From UBA6522 sp963664945 (GTDB lineage Bacteria > Pseudomonadota > Gammaproteobacteria > Steroidobacterales > Rariloculaceae): a stretch of DNA of 64,000 bases. The notes below the pieces were generated by a model, which worked only from the letters and a program-made list of their open reading frames with translations, searched no databases and had not been told where the DNA came from. How positions within the stretch are numbered: the stretch's first letter is position 1; each line of letters begins with the position of its first letter. Location: assembly GCA_963664945.1 (NCBI GenBank), contig OY761822.1, positions 4,960,001 to 5,024,000 of the forward strand, in the 5' to 3' direction. Shown here in pieces: positions 50,556 to 58,791 of this stretch. The translations under genes and the position numbers were made by a program.

Positions 50556-51746
50556 TCACCCGTTTTCTTCTGCTGCACGTACAACGCGAACTGCTCGCCC
50601 GTTGCGACGATAGAGCGGTACGATCAATCGGCGCCAAGCCAGCGCAAATCCCGTCCAGACCATGATCAGGCTGGCCGCCGAGACCAGTCCGGCAATGGTT
50701 TGGCCGATGAACCCGAAAGACTCCCCCGTGTGCAGGTAGCGGTTCCAGGAAATGGCCCGGGTTTCTCCCGGAAGGTCGGAAAACACACTCGTCCCGACCA
50801 CGTCGCCGGTGTAGGCGTCGAGTGTCACGGTTGTTCGCTTGTGAGGCTGGCGCCCGGAGCCGGCATCGATCTGAAATGACACGGTCCGGCTTCCCTGCTC
50901 CGGCACGGTGAGCGCGATCGAGTTCCATGACGAGGATTGCGCCATGACTTGTTGCAGCAGGTCATCCAGATTATGGGGATCGCCCTTTACGGGTATTGCT
51001 GCAGCAGCAATCTCGACCGGGCGTCCCGATGCTCCCGGCGGCCCTGGCGGTCCCGACGGTTCTGCCGCACCGCTTGCCATACCGGTCAGGAAGCTGTTGG
51101 CCCAGGGGAAGGAAATCACGACGCCGGTTGCGATGACGACGATCAGCGGCACAAACGACCAGGCCGCAAATACATGGTGCCAGTAGAAATCTCTTTCCCT
51201 GGCATTGCGGTATTGCTTGGCGAAGCGCAGCCGTTGGCGAAACAGCGGCCAGCGCATGACCTTGGGCAACCACAGATATGCACCTGAAACGATCAGGAAC
51301 AGGAACAGGAAATTGCTCCAGCCGGTCACGAATTGGGCGATCACGCGGGACTCGCCATTCACATCGAACCAGCGATGCCAGCCCGTCAGGGTTGCCATCA
51401 CTTCGCGCGTCGTGTTGGTGGGCTGACCGAGCACGGCGCCGGTATAGGCATCGACATAGGTTGACGGGTCGCGGCGACCGCCGCCCACGAGAACCGGTTT
51501 GGCCTCGTCCCGATAAAACGTCACCTGTTGGGCTCTCACGCCCGACGCGGTTGCGCTCTCCACGATCTCGTCGACGCTCACACGGACTGCCTGGACCGGA
51601 GGCGACGGCCACGACCGGGCATCGGCCCAGGCCACCATCTGTTGCTCGTAGGTGAGCAGAACGCCCGTGAGGGACATCATCGCGACGACCAGCCCTACGG
51701 CGATGCCTGTACCCAGATGCAACCAGAATATTGTCTTTCTAAACAT
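50556..51746 (-). CDS. PepSY-associated transmembrane protein (PiuB-like)
   Basis: The protein has 396 residues from ATG 51746. It has about four transmembrane helices: IFWLHLGTGIAVGLVVAMMS at the start, SNFLFLFLIVSGAYLWLP, FAAWSFVPLIVVIATGVVIS and a C-terminal ASLIMVWTGFALAW. Two PepSY-like periplasmic segments lie between (YVDAYTGAVLGQP; TLDAYTGDVVGTS). His residues in HLG, GWHRWF and FYWHHV fit the heme- or iron-related oxidoreductase pattern. A collagen-like SGPPGPPGASG stretch lies in the second loop. A weak Fur-like site around 51826-51846 (AATAAATTAATATTATC) may point to iron control. Confidence 0.82.
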   Translation of the reverse strand: MFRKTIFWLHLGTGIAVGLVVAMMSLTGVLLTYEQQMVAWADARSWPSPPVQAVRVSVDEIVESATASGVRAQQVTFYRDEAKPVLVGGGRRDPSTYVDAYTGAVLGQPTNTTREVMATLTGWHRWFDVNGESRVIAQFVTGWSNFLFLFLIVSGAYLWLPKVMRWPLFRQRLRFAKQYRNARERDFYWHHVFAAWSFVPLIVVIATGVVISFPWANSFLTGMASGAAEPSGPPGPPGASGRPVEIAAAAIPVKGDPHNLDDLLQQVMAQSSSWNSIALTVPEQGSRTVSFQIDAGSGRQPHKRTTVTLDAYTGDVVGTSVFSDLPGETRAISWNRYLHTGESFGFIGQTIAGLVSAASLIMVWTGFALAWRRLIVPLYRRNGRAVRVVRAAEENG

Positions 51747-51945
51747 GTCCCCAACGGCTCGACAATGTTCAATTGGTTCGGCTCCCCTTGCGACTTACTC
51801 TATCAAGGTGTCTTCGCTCAGCATTGTTCAATAAATTAATATTATCTGACTCAGTCGCGGCGGGCTCCCGGCGATGTGCGCGTGTTGCTACCTTTGGCCT
51901 GAGCGCGTCAAGACACCGCGGCAAGACAATATCGGAGTGCAAACC

Positions 51946-52788
51946 ATGACAACTGAACGTGCGGAACGAGACACCGTGGCCTTTGAAGTTCGGGACGGCA
52001 TTGCCTGGGTGAAGTTCAATCGCCCGGAGAAACGCAACTGCATGAGCCCGAAACTCAACCGGCAGATGCTGCGCGTCCTTGAAGACCTGGAGTTTCGCGA
52101 AGATGTCGGCGTGTTGGTGCTGTCAGGCGAAGGCACTGCCTGGTCCGCCGGCATGGACCTGAAGGAGTACTTCCGCGAGTCGGAGGCGCAAGGGCTCGGC
52201 GCCGTCCGCCACGCGCAGCGCGAGGCCTACGCCTGGTGGGAACGGCTCCGCTGGTATCAGAAGGTCACCATCGCCATGGTCAACGGCTGGTGTTTCGGCG
52301 GCGGTTACGGGCCGCTGTTCTCGTGCGATCTCGCCTTCTGTGCCGACGACGCGCAATTCGGACTGTCGGAAATCAACTGGGGCATTCTGCCCGGCGGCGG
52401 CGCCACCAAGGTGGCAACCGAACTGATGCCCATACGCAAGGCCATGTACCACGCGCTGCTCGGTGAGAACCTGATCGGCCGGCAGGCGGAAGCTGCGGGG
52501 CTGGTCAACGAGTCCGTACCGGCCGACAAGCTGGAGGAGCGCGTCACTGAGGTTGCGCAGAAGTTGCTGATGAAGAACCTGGCCACCCTGAAGGCCACCA
52601 AGGACGCAGTCCGCCGTGTTCGCGAGATGACGTACGGCAACGCCGAGGATTACCTGATTCGGGCCCAGGAAGCGCTCAACTGGCATGACCAGACCAAGGG
52701 CCGTCTCGAAGGCATGAAGCAGTTCCTCGACGACAAGACCTACAAGCCGGGGCTCGGGGAGTACGACAAGTCCAGGCGGGCCGGCTGA
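51946..52788 (+). CDS. ech: p-Hydroxycinnamoyl-CoA (feruloyl-CoA) hydratase/lyase
   Basis: The protein has 280 residues from ATG 51946. The crotonase fold closely matches feruloyl-CoA hydratase/lyase: VKFNRPEKRNCMSPKLNRQM, AWSAGMDLKEYFRE with the oxyanion Gly, IAMVNGWCFGGGYGPLFSCD and FGLSEINWGILPGG with the catalytic Glu. The ending GMKQFLDDKTYKPGL is nearly diagnostic. It hydrates hydroxycinnamoyl-CoA and cleaves it to aldehyde plus acetyl-CoA. A CoA ligase follows 3 bp later, and an aldehyde dehydrogenase lies nearby. Confidence 0.92.
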   Translation: MTTERAERDTVAFEVRDGIAWVKFNRPEKRNCMSPKLNRQMLRVLEDLEFREDVGVLVLSGEGTAWSAGMDLKEYFRESEAQGLGAVRHAQREAYAWWERLRWYQKVTIAMVNGWCFGGGYGPLFSCDLAFCADDAQFGLSEINWGILPGGGATKVATELMPIRKAMYHALLGENLIGRQAEAAGLVNESVPADKLEERVTEVAQKLLMKNLATLKATKDAVRRVREMTYGNAEDYLIRAQEALNWHDQTKGRLEGMKQFLDDKTYKPGLGEYDKSRRAG

Positions 52789-52791
52789 CTG

Positions 52792-54294
52792 GTGCCCATT
52801 ATCGATCCCATCGCGAGTTACGCCCGCAGCAATCCGCAGAATCAGGCGGTGGTCGACCTGGAGTCCGGTCGGCGCTACACATACGCCGAGCTGCACCCTG
52901 CGGTCGATCGACTGGCCGCGTGGCTGGTCCGGGAGTTGGGCCCGGCGAGCGGCGCGCGAATTGCGACGCTGTCAAGGAATTGCGCCGAGATGCTGATGCT
53001 GCAGCATGCAGGGGTTCGTGCCGGGACCATTTTCGTACCCCTGAACTGGCGTCTGGCGCCTGCGGAAATCGAGGTGCTGGCCGAAGACGCCGGCCCTGAG
53101 ATCGTTTTCCACGATGAGGGTCTTGCCCCGCCGGCAGCAGCCGCACGAGCGATGCACATCTCCCGGGTGCCGAACCTCGGATCGGCCGGATCCTGTCCTC
53201 CCCCCGAAGCGCGGCTTCGGTTCGATGACGTTGCGACACTCCTTTACACGTCAGGCACGAGCGGCCGGCCCAAGGGCGTCATGCTGTCGGAGGAAAACAT
53301 ATTCTGGGGCTGCGCTAATTTCATTTACGCGCATGACGTGACGATGCAGAGCGTCTTTCTTTGCGACATGCCGCTGTTTCACACGGCCGGACTTTTTGCA
53401 GCCGCGCGCGTCCCCATTCAGGCGGGCGCCAGCGTGCTCATTTCAAAGGGCTTTGACGCACCGACGACGCTTTCGAGGCTGACCGATCCCGACCTGAACG
53501 TGACTCACTATTTTTCCGTGCCGCAAATGTCGGCATGGATCTGGAACGAGCCGGGCTTCGACCCGCAGCAACTCAAGAAACTGTCGTGCTGGGCCATCGG
53601 CGGAGCGCCGAATCCAAGGGCCAATGCCGAACGCTTCATCAAGGCCGGCATCCGGATCGCCGACGGTTTCGGCATGTCCGAAATCTGTTCGGGATTCGGC
53701 ATGCCGCCGCAGGATTTCACGACGCTGCTTGCCAAGACCGGGAGTTGCGGTCCCCCGTTACTGTCGCTTGAGACCCGGATCGTCGACGACGACGGCAACG
53801 ACCTGCCGCCCGGTCAGGTGGGCGAACTGTGGTTGCGCGGCCCCAGCGTCACCCGCGGCTACTGGAATCAACCCGAAGCGACCGAGCAAGCCTTTAGCGA
53901 CGGCTGGTTCAAGACGGGCGACGCGGGGATGCTGGACAGCGACGGATTCCTGTATGTGGTCGATCGCAAGAAGGACATGTTCATTTCGGGAGGCGAAAAC
54001 GTCTATCCGGCGGAAGTCGAGGCCGTTATCGCCGAGTTGCCCGATGTCGCCGAAAGCGCGGTCGTCGGTGTGCCGGATGAACACTGGGGCGAGGTCGGGC
54101 GCCTCTATGTCATTCCGGTACTGGGCCGCACCGTCTCGGGAGACGATGTCATCGATCACTGCCGGGAGCGGCTGGCGAAATTCAAGGTTCCGAAAACCGC
54201 CGTCATCACCGATACCCTGCCCCGCACCGCCTCCGGCAAGCTGCAGAAGCATGTCCTCAAGGCCCAGGCCATGCGGGAGATCGCCTCGGACTGA
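52792..54294 (+). CDS. fcs: AMP-forming acyl-CoA ligase, probably hydroxycinnamate (feruloyl)-CoA synthetase
   Basis: The protein has 500 residues from GTG 52792. ANL-superfamily motifs: LLYTSGTSGRPKGVMLS (P-loop), GGAPNPRANAERF, DGFGMSEICSGFGMPPQ, GWFKTGDAGMLDSDGFLYVV and the late hinge/Lys motif LPRTASGKLQKHVL. Its coupling to the hydratase/lyase indicates that it activates ferulate, coumarate or caffeate with ATP and CoA. Sequence alone does not separate these substrates from other aryl acids. The gene is convergent with the vapB remnant locus. Confidence 0.85.
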   Translation: MPIIDPIASYARSNPQNQAVVDLESGRRYTYAELHPAVDRLAAWLVRELGPASGARIATLSRNCAEMLMLQHAGVRAGTIFVPLNWRLAPAEIEVLAEDAGPEIVFHDEGLAPPAAAARAMHISRVPNLGSAGSCPPPEARLRFDDVATLLYTSGTSGRPKGVMLSEENIFWGCANFIYAHDVTMQSVFLCDMPLFHTAGLFAAARVPIQAGASVLISKGFDAPTTLSRLTDPDLNVTHYFSVPQMSAWIWNEPGFDPQQLKKLSCWAIGGAPNPRANAERFIKAGIRIADGFGMSEICSGFGMPPQDFTTLLAKTGSCGPPLLSLETRIVDDDGNDLPPGQVGELWLRGPSVTRGYWNQPEATEQAFSDGWFKTGDAGMLDSDGFLYVVDRKKDMFISGGENVYPAEVEAVIAELPDVAESAVVGVPDEHWGEVGRLYVIPVLGRTVSGDDVIDHCRERLAKFKVPKTAVITDTLPRTASGKLQKHVLKAQAMREIASD

Positions 54295-54363
54295 ACCTCC
54301 GGCGGGCGAACCGGGATCCCCAGGAGCATTGAAACTTGGCGGCCAATCGTTTCGGCGAATACT

Positions 54364-54414
54364 TCATATCGGATGAGCGAAATAGAGCAGCACGTTGACG
54401 TCGATGAGCTTCAC
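54364..54414 (-). pseudogene. VapC toxin remnant of 16 codons
   Basis: GTG 54414, overlapping the upstream antitoxin stop as GTGA, begins VKLIDVNVLLYFAHPI and then hits TGA at 54364-54366. This is the invariant first strand of a PIN toxin (LIDVNVLLYA-like). Nothing PIN-like follows, because the sequence runs antisense to the end of the CoA ligase gene. The toxin was removed by a deletion joining the two loci. Confidence 0.8.
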
Positions 54415-54677
54415 TTGCGCAATGACATCTTGCGAGCGATCTCTTCGTCCTCCAGCGCGGCAGCCAGAGCCAGCGCCTTGTCGACCGCCAGGCGCGGACG
54501 CCCCATGGAATATGTGGTTTGCCTTAATGGCGGGCGACTCTCCCCGCTTTCGCCAAACGCGGAGATTCCCAGGCGCAAAAGCCGATTCAGCATGCGCGTA
54601 ACTGACAAACCTTCCTCGGCGGCGTACGTCCTGAGCGCCACCATCAAGTCATCGTCGATGCGCACGGTGCTCCGCAT
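54411..54677 (-). CDS. Orphan VapB-type ribbon-helix-helix antitoxin
   Basis: The protein has 88 residues from ATG 54677, with GGAG nine bases upstream. MRSTVRIDDDLMVALRTYA and LSVTRMLNRLLRLGI match the ribbon-helix-helix domain and resemble the vapB at 36909. The promoter is intact, with palindromes suited to autoregulation. Its toxin is reduced to 16 codons, so the surviving antitoxin may protect against related VapC toxins or only repress its own promoter. Confidence 0.82.
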   Translation of the reverse strand: MRSTVRIDDDLMVALRTYAAEEGLSVTRMLNRLLRLGISAFGESGESRPPLRQTTYSMGRPRLAVDKALALAAALEDEEIARKMSLRK

Positions 54678-54743
54678 GATGTCATTGCTCCATTAGTCAT
54701 GATGCGATGACATCAATTATGCGCCATCAACGATGGCAGTCAA
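54677..54743 (-). promoter_or_regulatory. Promoter and palindromic operators of the orphan vapB
   Basis: On the minus strand TTGACT (54738-54743) and CATAAT (54716-54721) are 16 bp apart. The spacer holds GCCATC-GTT-GATGGC (54723-54737), a perfect palindrome. A second pair, TGATGTCAT (54677-54685) and ATGACATCA (54707-54715), flanks the leader. The design mirrors the vapB promoter at 36874. Confidence 0.72.
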
Positions 54744-54776
54744 GTTCCGCGGAGGCGCGCCGATTGACCGATGCGC

Positions 54777-55709
54777 TTACCGATCGACCAGATAACGATC
54801 GAACCAGTCGATCATGGCGCCGATATAGTCCGGCGGATCTTGCGGCAGGGCTCTGACCCTCTCGCCGTCGATCACCCGGGTTGCCTCGAATCTCGGACCA
54901 TGGCCGCCGCCCTCGACGCGAACGAGGCTCGCACTGACGCCAGTTTCCTCAAGTGCTGCCTGCATGGCGACAGAAAGTTCGAAGGGCACGACCGGATCCT
55001 CATCCCCGTGAATCAGCAGAAAGGGTGCATCGTCGGACGTGACGTACATGATCGGCGAGGCTTCCTCGAGCTGCCTGAATTCCTGGGTCCCTTCCCGGCC
55101 GGCAGTATCCCTGAATCCGAACAGAGGCGCCGCGGCATCGCCGCGAAAATCCGTCGGAGCCGCCCGCACCACGACAACCTGTGCCTTCGCGCTCTCCCGA
55201 TTGACCGGACTGGGGTCGTCCGGATCGCCTTTGCCATCCATCACACCGAGCATGCTGACCAGGTGCGCGCCTGACGACCCGCCCATCGCACCGATGCGTT
55301 CGGGGTCGATCCCGAATTCCTCCGCATGGTGGCGGATAAAACGGATGGCTCTCTGCGCGTCTTCCAGGTGCGCCGGATGCCGGAAACGCGGTGCTGCGCG
55401 ATGGTTGATGTTGAACACCGTATAACCGGCCTCCGCCAGCGGCACGGCGTATACGTCTTCCTGCCCTGTCTGGGTGATAGGCGCTGCATCCAGGCTGAGT
55501 TCACGGGTCCAGCCGCTTCCCGAGACAAACACGATGCCGTAGCCGTTCGGGTTTTCCGGGTAGTAGACATCCATCAACAGGGCGAGGCCCGAAAACATGC
55601 CGTATACGACGTTTCGTTCTACCCTCGCTTGCGCGTCCGCAGTTCCGGGTGCAGAAAGGAACACCATAGCGAGCATGGCGAAGAGAAAAGGCCTGAAAGG
55701 AACGCTCAT
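54777..55709 (-). CDS. Exported alpha/beta hydrolase (BD-FAE/esterase-lipase type)
   Basis: The protein has 310 residues from ATG 55709. The signal peptide LFAMLAMVFLSAPGTADAQA leads into a carboxylesterase-like domain: INHRAAPRFRHPAHLEDAQR (HGG-like region and following helix), nucleophile Ser in IGAMGGSSGAHLVSML, Asp in LLIHGDEDPVVPFE and His in GGGHGPRFE. Secreted enzymes of this type include feruloyl esterases and other small-ester hydrolases. Near the hydroxycinnamate genes, release of ferulate-like acids from esters is a reasonable but unproven role. Confidence 0.82.
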   Translation of the reverse strand: MSVPFRPFLFAMLAMVFLSAPGTADAQARVERNVVYGMFSGLALLMDVYYPENPNGYGIVFVSGSGWTRELSLDAAPITQTGQEDVYAVPLAEAGYTVFNINHRAAPRFRHPAHLEDAQRAIRFIRHHAEEFGIDPERIGAMGGSSGAHLVSMLGVMDGKGDPDDPSPVNRESAKAQVVVVRAAPTDFRGDAAAPLFGFRDTAGREGTQEFRQLEEASPIMYVTSDDAPFLLIHGDEDPVVPFELSVAMQAALEETGVSASLVRVEGGGHGPRFEATRVIDGERVRALPQDPPDYIGAMIDWFDRYLVDR

Positions 55710-55764
55710 TGGTCTCACCTCGGATCGGGAGTCCGTTTACTTTAAGGCACTGCCGCAAGAAAAC

Positions 55765-55789
55765 GTTATACAAAGATTTGCACTAGTGC
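55765..55789. promoter_or_regulatory. Copy 2 of a 25-bp intergenic motif
   Basis: GTTATACAAA, a five-base segment and GCACTAGTGC, a perfect 10-bp palindrome, match 44055-44079 at 21 of 25 positions. It lies 56 bp upstream of the exported hydrolase (start 55709, minus strand). In that direction it offers a -10-like TATAAC with the palindrome immediately upstream, in the -35 position. Confidence 0.6.
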
Positions 55790-55880
55790 TGCATCAACCT
55801 TCTTCGGCGAGGCGGCCTGGCAGCAGGGTTTCCGCCACGGGCGGATGATATTCGGCGGCCGATTCGCCTTTCCCGGGCCC

Positions 55881-57350
55881 CTACCCTTTCTCCAGGAAGG
55901 GAGGCGGATAATGACGGCCTCCGCGCTCCAGCGTGATCCAGCGCTGTTCCGTGAATGTCTCGACCGAAGCCCGGCCTCCGTGGCGCCCCAGGCCGCTGCT
56001 CTTGACGCCTCCGAACGGTATGTGCGGCTCGTCGTTCACTGAGCTGTCGTTGATGTGCGCCATACCCGTTTGCAGCCGGTTGGCGACGTCCAGCGCCCTC
56101 TCCTCATCCTGGCCAATGATGCCGGCGGACAGCCCGTACTCCGAATCATTGGCGATTGCTACGGCCTCATCCACCCCGGAGGCTCGAATCACCGGAGCCA
56201 CCGGCCCGAACGTTTCCTCGCTGTACACCTTCATGTCCCGGGTTACGCCGGAAAGCACCGTGGGTTGGTAGTAGGGACCGTCGCTGGTTCCGCCACAGAG
56301 CACGTCCGCCCCCTTGTCGCGGGCGTCGTCGACCTGGTCAACGATCTTCCGAAGTTGGCGGGGATTGATGATCGGGCCGATGACATTGCCCATCTCATGC
56401 GGGTCTCCCGCCCTGAGCGTCCTGGTGTTTGCCACGAAACGTTCCGTGAACTCATCCGCGATGGACTCGTCGACGATGATCCTTTCCACGGACATGCAGA
56501 TCTGACCCTGGTGCATGAACGTGCCGAACGTCGCGGCGTTGACGGCCTGGGCCATATCCGCGTCATCCAGAACGAGGAGGGCGTCCTTGCCGCCCGCCTC
56601 GATGCATGCCCTTTTCAGCAGCATGCCTGCCGTTGACGCGATCTGCCTGCCGACCGCGGTGGAGCCGGTGAAGCTGATGGCGCCCACCAGCGGATTCGAA
56701 ACCAGTTCGTCGCCCACTTCCGCGACGCTGTCGCGTGAGCACGTCACGACATTGAAAACCCCGTCGGGAACGCCGGCTTCCGCCAGGACCTCAGCTATCA
56801 GCGTGCCGCCGCTCATGGGTGTTTCCTCGGACGGCTTGAGCACCACGCTGTTGCCCACTGCGAGGGCGACAGCGATCCCTCGGGATGAAAGCAGCAGCGG
56901 AAAATTCCACGGCGAAATCACGCTGACGACACCCAGCGGCTGGCGCACGGCCATGCTGACCTTGCCGTGCTCCGACGGGAGAATTTCGCCGTTGGTCTGA
57001 TACGCGCACGCCGCCGCAGCCCGGTAAATGCCGCAAGCGTATCCCGACTCGAACATGGCCTTGCCGATCCAGGATCCGGCTTCTTCCACAAGCGCGGTGA
57101 CAAAGTCCTGCTGGCGAGCCTCGAGGATATCCGCAGCCTTCGTGAGATGGCGAGCTCGCACGGCGTGCGGCAGGGCCGCCCATCCCGCGGCCGCCTGAGC
57201 CGCCGCATCCACCGCCGCCTTCGCGTCGCTACGGGACGCGTCGGGGGCCTCGGCCCAGGTTGCTCCCGTGGCCGGATTGAGTACCGCAAACGTACGCTGA
57301 CCTTCGGCAGCGTTCCATTTCCCGGCGATGTACTGGTTGAGATGATTCAT
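55881..57350 (-). CDS. Aldehyde dehydrogenase, probably vanillin/aromatic aldehyde dehydrogenase
   Basis: The protein has 489 residues from ATG 57350. NAD-dependent ALDH motifs: VSVISPWNFPLLLSSRGIA, VLKPSEETPMSGG, ISFTGSTAVGRQIAS, the Glu in IEAGGKDALLVLDDAD, the catalytic Cys in FMHQGQICMSVERI, and EETFGPVAPVI. IEAGGK replaces the usual LELGGK. The overall pattern is that of vanillin and benzaldehyde dehydrogenases. It would oxidise the hydroxybenzaldehyde made by the hydratase/lyase at 51946. Downstream of the MFS gene by 50 bp. Confidence 0.85.
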   Translation of the reverse strand: MNHLNQYIAGKWNAAEGQRTFAVLNPATGATWAEAPDASRSDAKAAVDAAAQAAAGWAALPHAVRARHLTKAADILEARQQDFVTALVEEAGSWIGKAMFESGYACGIYRAAAACAYQTNGEILPSEHGKVSMAVRQPLGVVSVISPWNFPLLLSSRGIAVALAVGNSVVLKPSEETPMSGGTLIAEVLAEAGVPDGVFNVVTCSRDSVAEVGDELVSNPLVGAISFTGSTAVGRQIASTAGMLLKRACIEAGGKDALLVLDDADMAQAVNAATFGTFMHQGQICMSVERIIVDESIADEFTERFVANTRTLRAGDPHEMGNVIGPIINPRQLRKIVDQVDDARDKGADVLCGGTSDGPYYQPTVLSGVTRDMKVYSEETFGPVAPVIRASGVDEAVAIANDSEYGLSAGIIGQDEERALDVANRLQTGMAHINDSSVNDEPHIPFGGVKSSGLGRHGGRASVETFTEQRWITLERGGRHYPPPFLEKG

Positions 57351-57400
57351 GAGACTTCCTTTCGCAGGTTCCTATCAACAATTGGGTTGGCAAATCCAGT

Positions 57401-58705
57401 CTAATCGGCGGCGCGATCCTTGAGGAAGAACAGCAGGCTGGCAGCCAGCAACGCCCCGCAGCCCATCACGATCGCAACGAATTGCAGCCCGAACCCCGCC
57501 TGGAACAGGTAGCCGGCGACAACCGGCGCGAGCACCGATCCACCGCGTCCGATCCCGATGGCGAAGCCCGTCCCCGTCGATCGCACGTGCGTGGGAAAGA
57601 CTTTCGCAAACAGCGCGTACATGCCGCAGATCGCCGAATTGGTAAAGAAACCGGCGCAGGCGACGATGATCGTCAGCCCCGTCAGGTCATCGGCGCCGCT
57701 GCCGAACCAGAAGATCATTGCGGCTGCACCGATCATCACGCCGATGGTCAGGTGCCGCAACTTGATTCGCGTGGCAAGGAACCCGAATATCGCTCCACCG
57801 GTCGCACCGCCCACATTCAGCCAGGCCAGCACGCCGGCCGCGGCGCTCGGATCGAATCCCATGTCGACAATGATGTTGGGCACCCATTTCACGAGGAAGT
57901 AGAACGTGGTGATCAGCGCAAAGTAGGCGCTCGTCACGAGCGTCGTCGTCATCAACAGGCCCGGCTTGAAAATATCCGCAAGCGACGGCTTCGTCGCCGC
58001 CGGAGCGACCGGCGTCAGCTCCGAAGCCTGCGGATGGCCGAACCGTACAAGTGTGCGGTTGATTTTTTCCAGCGCTCCGGGCCGCCGCATGCGGTCCAGA
58101 AACACGGGCGACTCCGGTACCAGCAAGACGACGATGGGAATGAATGCCAGCGTCACCCAGCCACCGTAAGTGAAGATGTCGTGCCAGGTACCCTGGCTCA
58201 ATATGTAGCGCACGCCAATGCCGCCGAGGATTCCGCCGATCGGGTAGCCGATGACCATCCAGGACATGGCGAGTCCTCGCCAATGCAGGTTGGAATACTC
58301 GGCCGCGGCAGCCGTGGTGACGGCCAGCATGCCGCCGATGCCCAATCCGGTCAGCAATCGCCAGGCAAGCAGCTCTGAAACTCCGTCCGACTGGCCTGCC
58401 CCGAACATCCCCGTTGCCATGAGGACCAGGCAGAACAGGATCGTGCTTCGCCGGCCCGCCTTGTCGCCCACGATGCCCAGCGCCAGCGAACCCACCGCCA
58501 TTCCGATCAATTCCATGGCCAGGATCCATCCGAGCGTCGCCTGGTTCACGCCCCAGTCGGCGGCAATGCCGGGCCCGGCAAAGCTGATGGCCAGGACATC
58601 GAATCCGTCAAGGGCATTCAGCCCGAAGGTGACCGCCACGGCGGCCCACTGCGCCAGACCCATGGGCCGGTGCGCCATCATTGCGGTTGGCGTGTTATTC
58701 GTCAT
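57401..58705 (-). CDS. MFS transporter of the aromatic acid:H+ symporter (AAHS) family
   Basis: The protein has 434 residues from ATG 58705. TM1 carries FGLNALDGFDVLAISFAGPG with the DGxD motif typical of AAHS proteins such as PcaK, BenK and VanK. LGIVGDKAGRRSTILFCLVL is the conserved loop between TM2 and TM3, and FPTHVRSTGTGFAIGIGRGG is the second-half equivalent. It imports benzoate-type or hydroxycinnamate acids with protons. It lies between the aldehyde dehydrogenase and the DUF3237/amidohydrolase genes on one strand. Confidence 0.92.
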   Translation of the reverse strand: MTNNTPTAMMAHRPMGLAQWAAVAVTFGLNALDGFDVLAISFAGPGIAADWGVNQATLGWILAMELIGMAVGSLALGIVGDKAGRRSTILFCLVLMATGMFGAGQSDGVSELLAWRLLTGLGIGGMLAVTTAAAAEYSNLHWRGLAMSWMVIGYPIGGILGGIGVRYILSQGTWHDIFTYGGWVTLAFIPIVVLLVPESPVFLDRMRRPGALEKINRTLVRFGHPQASELTPVAPAATKPSLADIFKPGLLMTTTLVTSAYFALITTFYFLVKWVPNIIVDMGFDPSAAAGVLAWLNVGGATGGAIFGFLATRIKLRHLTIGVMIGAAAMIFWFGSGADDLTGLTIIVACAGFFTNSAICGMYALFAKVFPTHVRSTGTGFAIGIGRGGSVLAPVVAGYLFQAGFGLQFVAIVMGCGALLAASLLFFLKDRAAD

Positions 58706-58791
58706 GTTCCCTCACTTTTCCCTTTTTAAGACGCGTTGGCGCCAGCGACGGCTGGAACCAACTGCCCCTTACGTGCCGGTCGGTTTCGGCG

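Noticed and set aside
50551..50928. N-terminal extension of the B3-like hydrolase
   Set aside because: This part lies inside the PepSY gene in another frame; the signal peptide begins at ATG 50550.
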